DNA from: Liolophura sinensis
Taxonomy: Eukaryota; Mollusca; Polyplacophora; Chitonida; Chitonidae
NCBI RefSeq assembly: GCF_032854445.1
Contig: NC_088300.1
Span: 1,552,001 to 1,616,000 of the forward strand
Reading direction: 5' to 3'
Length of the DNA: 64,000 nucleotides
Shown here piece after piece: positions 12,956 through 23,400 of this stretch. The notes under the pieces were generated by a model, which was given only the letters and a program-made list of their open reading frames with translations, had not been told where the DNA came from and searched no databases. A program made the position numbers and the translations under genes. How positions within the stretch are numbered: the first letter of the stretch is position 1; each line of letters starts with the position of its first letter.

Positions 12956-13530
12956 AGTAGTATGGGATTGAATATGATTCAGTGGTATGGGATTGAATAC
13001 GGCTTAGGGATGGGATATGCGTCAGCAGTATGGGTGTAATATGCCTCAGTAGTATGGGATGGGATGTACCTCTGTAGTATGGGATGTAATATGCCTCAGT
13101 AGTATGGGATGAAATATGCCTCAGTAGTATTGGATCTTATATGCTTTAGTAGTATAGGATGTAATATGCCTCAGTCGTATGGGATGAAATATGCCTCAGT
13201 AGTATGGTGTGAAATATGCCTCAGTAGTATGTGATTGAATATGGCTCAGTAGCATGTGATGAAATATGCCTCAGTATTATGGGATGAAATATTCCTCAGT
13301 AGTATGGCATTGAATATGGCTCAGTAGTATGGGATGCAATATGCCTTAGAGGTATGGGATCTTATATGCCTCAGTAGTATGGGATGTAATATGCCTCAGT
13401 AGTATGGGATTGAATATGGCCCAGTAGTATGGGATGGGATATGCCTCAGTGGTATGAGCTGAAATATGCCTCAGTAGTATGTGACTAAATATGGCTCAGT
13501 AGTATGGGATGAAATATGCCTCAGTAGTAT
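12955..13530. repeat. 25 bp satellite, middle block
   Basis: Same satellite as 9545-10,990, resuming at ATCAGTAGTATGGGATTG after the nested retroelement. About 23 units, more diverged than the left block. Confidence 0.93.
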
Positions 13531-13865
13531 GGGTCACACCTACGACTTCAAAAAGAGGAAGTTGTAGCTTCCTCGCTTGGCGTTCAGCATTAAGAGGGTA
13601 GTGCAGCTACTGGTTGACCCGTATCAGTATAATGGCACGGGCGAAGCGGCTTACTTGCCTTCGGTAAGTCGTCACAGTGAAGCAGCACTAGATAAAAGAG
13701 TGGTGGAAATCCGTCCTGCAACAAGGCGGCACATTACAGGTACATGCACCTTAAGGACTCTTTCGTCGCCATGTGACTGAAAAATTGTTAAGTACGACGT
13801 TAAATGCCATGCACTCAATCACTCACTCACTCACTCACTCACTCACTCACTCACTCACTCACTCA
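13531..13865 (+). mobile_element. SINE family B copy inserted in the 25 bp satellite
   Basis: Unrelated to the satellite. It begins at GTCACACCTACGACTTC, contains GAAGTTGTAGCTTCCTCGCT and GAAAAATTGTTAAGTACGAC, and ends in a (TCAC)n tail at 13,816-13,864. AGTATGGG lies directly before and after, as expected for a target duplication, although every satellite unit contains that string. A longer relative with a tRNA-like head lies at 51.24-51.48 kb on the other strand. Confidence 0.8.
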
Positions 13866-14575
13866 TTAGTATGGGATGGAATATGCCTCAGTACTATGGG
13901 ATGTAATATGCCTCAGTAGTATGGGATGTAATATGCCTCAGTAGTATGGGATGAAATATGCCTCAGTAGTATGGGATGTAGTATGCCTCAGTTGTATGGG
14001 ATTTAATATGGCTCAGTAGTATGGGATGAAATATGCCTCAGTACTATGGGATGTAATATGCCTCAGTTGTAAGGGATGTAATATGCCTCAGTAGTATGGG
14101 ATGAAATATGCCTCAGTAGTATAGGATGTAACATGCCTCAGTAGTATGGGATGTAGTATGCCTCAGTTGTATGGGATGTAATATGCCTCAGTAGTATAGG
14201 ATGTAACATGCCTCAGTAGTATGGGATGGAATATGCCTCAGTAGTATGGGATGAAATATGCCTCAGTACTATGGGATGTAATATGCCTCAGTAGTATGGG
14301 ATTTAACATGGCTCAGTAGTATGGGATGAAATATGCCTCAGTACTATGGGATGTAATATGCCTCAGTTGTAAGGGATGTAATATGCCTCAGTAGTATGGG
14401 ATGAAATATGCCTCAGTAGTATAGGATGTAACATGCCTCAGTAGTATGGGATGGAATATGCCTCAGTAGTATGGGATGAAATATGCCTCAGTACTATGGG
14501 ATGTAATATGCCTCAGTAGTATGGGATGTAACATGCCTCAGTAGTATGGGATTTAATATGGCTCAGTAGTATGGG
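13865..14575. repeat. 25 bp satellite, right block
   Basis: About 28 units, with a visible higher-order repeat of roughly 250 bp (13,960-14,220 resembles 14,220-14,480). The last unit ends in CTCAGTAGTATGGGATGGCT, where LINE-1 coding sequence resumes. Confidence 0.95.
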
Positions 14576-15240
14576 ATGGCTGCACCAAAGATGAATCAGA
14601 GGGTTTTTTAAAAAAAACTCCAGCTTGGTGCGGCACGGAATGTTACTGATCTGCCCCTGTACACCTGAAGAGATGCTCTTTACGGAGAAAAGGGGTAGAA
14701 AACATTAGCAAAAAGAGGGGAAAATATGAAATTAATATTTACGTATAAATTTGATAACGATATGGTTCCCTCGTATATCAGTGATCTTGTTACCCCATCA
14801 GTCGGTGATTTGCTAAACTATAACCGCACAAGTTATTGCAATTACTGTATAATTAAGACGTACAGCATAGAGAGTAAAATGAATTCTAGATTTCCACAAA
14901 ATATCTCTCGTAATTCATTTATGCCATCGGTAATTCAACTTTGAAATAATCTAGAGACTAAAAACTAGCCAAATTCGGAGCCGTTGTTTTTGACCGGTCC
15001 GAGGAAAGTAAATATCATCCGTGCAAAGCGAAGACATATTTGCAGTCAGTGAAATGCTGATCTCTGTGGAGTCAATGTAATTGATCAGTACCACTGTAGA
15101 TGCAGCACCCTGTCGAAGATCTGATGCCGCTCAGTATTTACATCATTACCCCATATACACCATCATGACACAAGAAATTCAAAACCACACTATTACAGAT
15201 TATCTCCCAAAAACACTGCACGCATTTTTCATAAGGACTT
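14560..15240 (+). pseudogene. LINE-1 ORF2 C-terminal domain
   Basis: Starts with SVVWDGCTKDESE, continues through frame changes, and gives an open frame at 14,726-14,944 with KFDNDMVPSYISDLVTPSVGD and NSFMPSVIQL. Then come GPRKVNI and HCRCSTLSKI with DAAQYLHHYPIYT. This is the conserved end of CR1/Jockey-like ORF2 proteins, including the CxC...H knuckle. It joins cleanly to the DSVVWD at 9550 once the satellite is taken out. Confidence 0.8.
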
Positions 15241-15244
15241 CACA

Positions 15245-17100
15245 TTATCTTGTTTTCTTCTCCCTGCTTTCCCCACCCCTACTTTTCCCATCAGTCCATA
15301 CTTTCCTGTTACCTTTTCCCACCCGTCCATGCTTTCCTGTTATCTTTCCTACCCATTCTTTTCCCACCCTTCCATACTTCCCTGTTACCTTTCCTTACCC
15401 CTACTTTTCCCACCCGTCCATATTTTCCTGTTACCTTTTCTCACCCGTCCATACTTCCCTGTTACCTTTCCCTACCCCTACTTTTCCCATCCGTCTATAC
15501 TTTCCTGTTACCTTTTCTCACCCGTCCATACTTCCGTGTTACCTTTCCCTACCCATACTTTTCCCACCCGTCCATACTTTCCTGTTACCTTTCCCATCCG
15601 TCCATACTTTCCTGTTACCTTTCCCTACCCATACTTTTCCCACCCGTCCATATTTTTCCGTTACCTTTCCATACCCATACTTTTCCCACCTGTCCATATT
15701 TTCTTCTTACTTTTCCCTCCCCCTACTTTCCCACCCGTCCATACTTTAGTGTTACCTTTTTCCACCCGTCCATACTTTCCTGTTTAATTTTACCTCTCCT
15801 ACCCACCCCCGTTCACACTTTTCCTGTTACCTTTTCCTACCCAGGCTCACCACAGTCCACACTTTCCTGTTACCCTTTCCCACCCGTCTATACTTTCCTG
15901 TTACATTTTTCCACCAGTTCATACTTTACTGTTACCTTTTACCTTTCCTACCAACAGCCGTCCACACTCTCCTGTTACCTTTACCCATCCCTACTCACCA
16001 CAGTCCACACTTTCCTGTTACCTTTTCCCGTCTTTACTCCCCACTCCCGTCCATACTTTCATGTTACCTTTTTCCACCCGTCCATACTTTCCTGTTACCT
16101 TTTTCCACCCGTTAATACGTCCCTGTTACCTTTTCCCACCCCTACTCACCCCCGTCCATACTTTGCTGTTACCTTTTCCCACCCGTCCATACTTTCCTGT
16201 TACCTTTTTCCACCCGTTAATACGTTCCTGTTACCTTTTCCCACCCCTACTCACCCCCATGTATATTTTCCTGTTACCTTTTTCCACCCGTCCATACTTT
16301 CCTGTTACCTTTTTCAACCCGTTAATACGTTCCTGTTACCTTTTCCCACCCCTACTCACCCCCATGTATATTTTCCTGTTACCTTTATCCACCCGTCCAT
16401 ACTTTCCTGTTACCTTTTTCCACCCGTTAATACGTTCCTGTTACCTTTCCCACACCTACTCACCCCCATGTATATTTTCCTGTTACCTTTTTCCACCCGT
16501 TAATACGTTCCCGTTACCTTTTCCCACCCCTACTCTCCCCCGTCCATACTTTCATGTTACCTTTTCCCACTCGTCCATACTTTCCTGTTACCTTTTTCCA
16601 CCCGTTAATACGTTCCTGTTACCTTTTCCCACACCTACTCACCCCCGTGTATACTTTCCTGTTACCTTTTCCCACCCGTCCATACTTTCCTGTTACCTTT
16701 TTCCACCCGTTAATACGTTCCTGTTACCTTTTCCCACCCCTACTCTCCCCCGTCCATACTTTCATGTTACCTTTTCTCACCCGTCCATACTTTCCTGTTA
16801 CCTTTTCCCAACCGTTCATACTTTCATGTTACCTTTTCCCACCCCTACTCACCCCCGTCTATACTTTCCTGTTACCTTTTTCCACCCGTTAATACGTTCC
16901 TGTTACCTTTTCCCGCCCCTACTCACCCCCGTCCATACTTACCTGTTACCTTTTCCCACTCGTCCATACTTTCCTGTTACCTTTCTTCACCCGTCCATAC
17001 GTTCCTGTTACCTTTTCCCACCCCTACTCACCCCAGTCTATACTTTACTGTTACCTTTTTCCACTTGTGCATACTTTGCTGTTACCTTATCTCCCCTTGT
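15245..17100. repeat. Pyrimidine-rich array, about 32 bp units, 1.85 kb
   Basis: Units contain CCTGTTACCTTTTCCCACCC and GTCCATACTTT; some are compound units with CACCCCTACTCACCCCCGT. The plus strand has very little G, so the minus strand carries many GGGTGGG-type runs. Very long plus-strand open frames here (222-417 codons) arise because the monomer has no stops in several frames; they are not genes. The array starts directly after the LINE-1 C-terminal domain and may have grown from its 3' untranslated region (inference). Confidence 0.95.
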
Positions 17101-17320
17101 TTTCTTTCTGCTAAATTATAATATTACAGATATGTCTTCAGCCAAGTTTGGAATAAAATATTTGTAACTAGAACTTGTCACCCAACGATTTTGATCAAGA
17201 GTAAAGAAAGATAAGTGGCAATACAATTATGGCTGATTCCATTCGAAAATACAAATTACTGTGCAACTGTACAATTGTACAACATGTACAACTCATATGC
17301 GTTATTCTTGTACTACTTAC

Positions 17321-17409
17321 CCATACGAAGATCCATCAAACAATCTTTTCCCGTTCTTTAACCCTGCGATAGCTGTCTGGTCAGTCTCACTTAGCTCAAA
17401 ATCAAATAC
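17321..17409 (-). CDS. AKR exon 9
   Basis: [20 protein letters not shown] and [10 protein letters not shown]. It ends in phase 2 at a GTAAGT donor or, if unspliced, one codon later at TAA. Confidence 0.9.
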
Positions 17410-20400
17410 CTGAAAATAAACACGCAAAATTTTGCATCTTGAAAAAAAGGTAAGTAAATGAAAGATTGTTATTACAAAATGTAGTGGATGATGAATACAT
17501 TTCATGTCTGTTTATCGCCCTAATACAGAATTTTTCACTTATGCGATCATGGTTAGTTTTATATGGATGCCCGGCGATGGAAACCATCGACAGAAGAGCA
17601 AGTTACAGACCAACTTTTCCACATACAGATGTGGCGTACAGATACACAAATTGGTATTCGGCGAATAAACAAACAGCGACACGAAGGTTGCCGACCACTT
17701 ATTGTCACCGGGGCTCATGAACAAAACAGTAAGAGCGGGTGAATGCACAAATTCCTTGTCCACCGCCGAGTTTGAACTCGCAAGCACAGTAGATTTGTTG
17801 TGGTATAAAGTAGAAAAGTTTCAATGGATGGATTGTCATGGACTATACTCCGAGATTGCTCTCACGTCAGGTTTGCAAAATTTGTGTGCAGCCAAGGACG
17901 ACCTCAAACCAACCATAGAGCACCGCGAACCATTTAACCATTTGATGTAGTTGACGTGGCAGTTTGACACGTCGTTTAAGACAAAGTTACGACGGCCTCT
18001 GCGACCTAAATTTATGAAGACAATTATGTTTTCATATTTTCGTCAGTTGATTTATCGCAAGTACAACGTCGATGACTTATTTCCAAGGCCTCTTGTTCTC
18101 GAAATTGCTTGGTGATTCCACCCGCTGTACTGACAGCCTCGACATTTTTGACAAAGGCAAGTAGGTAACTGTAGGCCTGTCGGATTTTCAAATTGAGCGC
18201 CCTCTGACGTTCGTTTGGGCTAGATCAGAGATCTGTTTCATCCTTTACAGCCTAGTTTTCAGAAATACAGAAATTCCATTCACTAGCCTGGAACTCGGTC
18301 CTTTCGCTCATGCTGCCTTCAACATGTCTAAGCTATACGCTACAAAAACATGTTTTGTGTAATCCTTCAGTTATTCTTACTACACCTAGTTATTCGTGAA
18401 TAATAAAGTCCATAACGTTACAATTAAGACAAATGTGCCTTGCGCATCAACAGCAAGCCAAACTTCGTTAACCCCCGTTTTCAATTTGAGTCCGCCGGAC
18501 GCGGCATTGTACGGAAATATATACACAGATATAGAAATATTGTCGAATGATTTGATTGAACAAGTGACATATGCATCATCGAATGGATAACTGACAAATT
18601 GTTCAGGCGTCTTAACTTTAATTTGCGTGTTAATAATGAACAGAAAGGAACTGTAATCAACTATTGTGCACAAAGGAGATTTCTGAGAAGAGCAGCCGTC
18701 CACCACGGCAACGGAGTCACATGGTTTAAAACTGGCGGTTGGCGAAGTTCTGATGCTGTCCGAGTGAGTGCATCTGTTACATATGTGCTATGTGCGATGT
18801 TATGGTCCTTATTATCCCCACATAAGGGAGATGATACGAGTTCAGAATTACTTGGCCAAACCTAACGTCAGGGTAATCTAAGACTACACGGATACAACAG
18901 AGACATCAAGTCTGCACTTCAAGTAAAAGGTATAATCTTGAGATAAAAGTGTTTCCAAACAGTGGCCACCTGGGCGTTCTGTTGTATCCTCGTCGGGTTT
19001 GTACTCTTGGGGATCACCACCATACCACGCTGGATTAAGTTCCTCAATAAGATCTGCAGTAAAGAGACGAAGAAAGGCTTCACACGTTATTCACACAATC
19101 ACCATTGGCAAAGATTTATACACGCACACCTGTTTGTTTTACACTAGACGATGTGGTACATACACATCACCAAGGTTTCAGATGAACCTATATATGAAAT
19201 AAACTGCTACAGATCTTTATTGTCTCCCTTTATATGATTCAAAGTCAAGTGGGATGGGCACCAGTTAATGGCCATAAACTACAGATAAGCCATACTTTAT
19301 CATTTGAAAATCCTCGTAAGATCCAATATAACCATCATTATCAATGTCAGCATTGTAGTGTGAATCATAACTTACTTGTGCTGGAGTTTTCTTGTATTTT
19401 TTGGCCAGGTCTGCGATGACAGGGTGCTCCAGCAAAGGAGTGCCTTCATCTGGTTTTCGGCTAGAATAAAACACAACATTCCATCTGTCAGAAATATCTT
19501 GCATTTTAAAAGATCTGTGACGAACATTGCATTTGGACTTCATAAACACTGAACCCAGTATAATGAAAACATTTTTGTATCTGTACTTTACTAGCACCGT
19601 CAGATATGAGAATGCCTCATTACTTTTGTTCACTTCCTTTCTATTGGGAATATATGAACGGCTACACCCTTTGGCCCGATGTGCTTTGGGTCAAGGACAT
19701 AGTTAGCCGTAAGGTCATAAATGAACTGTAAACACAGGGTTGCCCTTACATTGCCTTGGGTCGTCCGGGCGAAGCAAATGGCGCATAGGCCGTCAAAAGC
19801 ATGTCCTTCTCCTTCAGGAAGGACGACAACTCTTCCTGCGGAAAGTAAGCGTGGCACTCCACCTGCGCAAGGCAAAACATCGGTTGTATATATGTAAGTC
19901 TTAACAAATATGTTATATGTTATAGAAATAGCTGCCATTTAAACGACCGATCTGACGATAATGAAAACATAAAGTACGAGATTGGCGTAAGGAAGAAACT
20001 CTTTCCATCTCTTCTTTTTCACTGGATCTTTTATTTCAGCACGATTGTCACTGGCTAACCTCTTTTCTGATTGACTCTCCTGATTTGTCATTTGTTTGCC
20101 TGAGTTTTCATTTACTCACCTTTTTTTCTCATTGGCTCACCTGTTTTCTGAATGGCTCACCTGGTTTGTAACAGGCTTAATACGGCAGTTCTTCAGAATC
20201 CTGGTTATTTGCTCAGAGTTGAAGTTGGACACCCCGATCGACCTGACGAGCCCCTCGTCAACCAGCTTCTCCATAGCCTGTTTTATGAGACAATGATTGC
20301 CATGCTTGTATTCGCATTTTAACCCGATATAAGGGCGTAAGTACTGAGTACATGGTGATGATCTAGTTTATACAGACGAATGGTTCAGTATGCCGCCTTT

Positions 20401-23400
20401 CCTGAACAGAAGTTCTCCTTCACTTAATGTCTTGTTTCATAGAACCATGCGTAGCAATAGATGTTGTTAATTGGGTAACAAGACTACACAAGACGTTTCT
20501 CCAAAGTGATGCATTAAAGCGAACTGAAAAGTGATATAAAGAGAGAGAGAATCTTTTACAAAATAAATGAGTGAAACGGCTATTTTACCTTCCAGCAGGC
20601 GACGAGGTCATGCGCCTCAAACTGTACTTTTCCATCTGGCCCAATCGCCCATGGTTTGTCCAGGCCCATGTACTGTAACAATTCCAGGCAGATATACAAA
20701 AACATGGGAATAAATAGAATTACTTATTAAGTAACACTTTGCTACATTATAGGATCGGTTATATGTAGTTCTTCAGTTGCGGTTTTAGGTCAAGATGTAG
20801 TAGGAGATGTACAAACCGTACGCCATGTAACTGTGAAAAACGTACTGACCAGCAGCGTATAAGTAAACAATGCTTGCGCATGGCGTCAAACAACAATCAG
20901 ATCAAAGTGTGAAGGTTTTAAAAATAGCACTAGCTGATACACAGAGAGCGAGGTTAAAATTCAAAATGGCCAGCAAGAGAGCTGATAGTGGATCTTATAA
21001 CGCGTTTAAGACAGGCCTAAAAAATTGTTTTAAATCCTTTAATCAATCATATATGTATTTGCATTTCGCTTGAAATTCTACATGGCCGGTCGTCTCCTTG
21101 AAGCCGTGTACTGAGGGGTCGATGTAAAATGTTTACCAGTACAGCACTGATATTTCGTGTCAGTTGTGCCCGCAAAGTAGATAGTATGCCAGGTTAATGA
21201 CGAAAGCACTATTGAGGTGATATCAAAACATTTTAGCAACTCTCTTTCTATTCCACTTTTCATTGAACTTAATTCACTTCTCCGCGCCAGTGAACAACAT
21301 CTTGGCATACAAATAAGCCCTATTCGTCGTGTTACCTTCATTCCTAATGGTGTATGGATGAGGAAAAGATCAATAACATCGAGTTTCAGTTTCTTTAAGC
21401 TGTTCTGACAGGCAGGTTTGACAGTGTCAGCTCCCATAAAAGGCATGGCAAGCTAAGAAGGAAGCAGAACAAAAAAAAACTGTCACTGTAGCTCGAGCAA
21501 ATATCCCATTTAATGAGAAAGTTTTTCCATTGGCATTTCCACACATTCGTTTTTATTTGAGTTGTAAAAGACTTGTCTTACAGCGTTGGGAATATACTCA
21601 TTCCCAGTTTTACAACCAAAACAGAGTGTATGTGAAAAGGTACAGCTCAGGGAAACCATTCAGATCGTTTTCCGACACAAATTAATGCTCCTTTTTAGAA
21701 TTTTTGTGATCAGAGGCTTTACATCGGAGAATATGTCGAGCAATAAACGTAAGCGTAGGGCATGTCTGCCTTTCTCACCTTGGTAGTGATGAACAGCTCA
21801 TCACGTGGTGTCTTCGTGGCCTGTAGGAACTCCTGAATAGCATCCCCGATTTCAGCCTCGTTTCCATACGCCTGTGCAGTATCGATATGACGATATCCAC
21901 ATTCCAGGGCGACTTTGGTGGCTTGTTTCACTTCACCAGGTGAAGACTATGTGACAAGTAAAACAGAAGGTTAGCACTAGATGAACACACAGGACTAGTT
22001 GTTCTTAGTTTAGTTTATTTACCCATTCTCACACAGACAACAACGTCCACTTATAGAAATGATATCAAATTAAATAATAGCAAAGTGCTATAGTCCGCAT
22101 AGCGCATGCATCGCTCTTTACATTCGCTTTGTGTTACTGTCACCACAACTCTATATTGTACAGAGTTTTTGAACAACACCAAGGTCACTGGGGTTGCGCT
22201 GATCAAGCAAGCAGTGATGTCAGTTTTTGTACTTGTCTGTTGATACTTGATGCACACGCATTCTCTTTGCAAGCCCACCTGCCGTGCACGGCCTCCAAAG
22301 GTCAAACTTGTGTAGTGGTGGCAGTGATGTATGGAGAGGCACACTTGCTGAAGTACACGTAGTGACGTCAGAAAACATGTAGTGACGTCAGAAAACATAT
22401 AGAAACATGATGATAGCATAAATCAATAATAACCAAGTTCTCGCAAGGAGATACATGCATGTTTGGATGGCTCAGCTAACATCCAGCAAGGAGGGAAGTA
22501 TGTGGTCAGATTCAGCTAACTCAGCTAACATCCAGCAAGGAGGGATGTATGTGGTCGGATTCAGCTAACTCAGCTAACATCCAGCAAGGAGGGATGTATG
22601 TGGTCGGATTCAGCTAACTCAGCTAACATCCAGCAAGGAGGGAAGTATGTGGTCAGATTCAGCTAACTCAGCTAACATCCAGCAAGGAGGGAAGTATGTG
22701 GTCGGATTCAGCTAACTCAGCTAACATCCAGCAAGGAGGGAAGTATGTGGTCGGATTCAGCTAACTCAGCTAACATCCAGCAAGGAGGGAAGTATGTGGT
22801 CAGATTCAGCTAACTCAGCTAACATCCAGCAAGGAGGGAAGTATGTGGTCAGATTCAGCTAAATCAGCTAACATCCAGCAAGGAGGGAAGTATGTGGTCG
22901 GATTCAGCTAACAGCTAACATCCAGCAAGGAGGGAAGTATGTGGTCGGATTCAGCTAACTCAGCTAAAATCCAGCAGGGAGGGAAGTATGTGGTCGGATT
23001 CACTTTGCAAAGGATTTTATTGAACAAAAAAAAAATGTACATCTATGGTAAATTTTTATATATGGCTTATGTCCATGAACGTCTGTATTAAATCATTTGG
23101 AACACGACTGGTACTGCATGTAAAGGAAGAGTCGCTTTAGATTGGCATCGTGTGTGCTTCAAATCACAGACTTTGACACAGAGGATTCATATGTCACCTG
23201 CAACGGAATTCGTGTAACTTGCCCCTATGGTTTGTGTGTGGTTTGTCAGGAGACGGGACATAAGTTCTTAATGTGTTAATACGGTGGTGGTTGTCTAGGT
23301 AATACGTTGTGTCTGTGTTTATACACTGTAAACGTGGCTAGGCTGGTTTGTTGATCTTTATAACATATCCATACAAAACTCTACACAACAGACGCGGGTC

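Larger units (their letters stand above)
6670..15240 (+). mobile_element. LINE-1: CR1/Jockey-like non-LTR retrotransposon, degenerate, expanded by a satellite and nested insertions
   Basis: Segments of one LINE ORF2 appear in the correct order on the plus strand. They are an N-terminal leader (6883-7140), the GDIERNAGP motif, an endonuclease start with LNIRSIRNKL (7366-7410), a reverse-transcriptase palm with NYLPIS and GKIIERIIF (8570-8630), VPQGSV (near 8930), IYIND after a nested SINE (near 9140), a thumb region with RRIGMMQKLKFKLGR (near 9450), and DSVVWD (9540-9560). The reading then resumes at 14,560 as SVVWDGCTKDESE and ends with a C-terminal domain containing NMVPSYISDL and a CRC zinc-knuckle remnant. 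Stops, frameshifts and an internal deletion in the endonuclease show it is dead. Its original length would be about 4 kb; the rest is satellite and nested elements. Confidence 0.85.

Noticed and set aside
15081-17167. Long plus-strand open frames (222-417 codons) resembling a Pro/Phe repeat protein
   Set aside because: They lie wholly in the 32 bp array, overlap in several frames and change repeat phase; no start context or non-repeat domain.
18386-18706. 106-codon minus frame within AKR intron 8 as a nested gene
   Set aside because: No recognised domain, an overlapping plus frame is also open, and there is no promoter or splice evidence.
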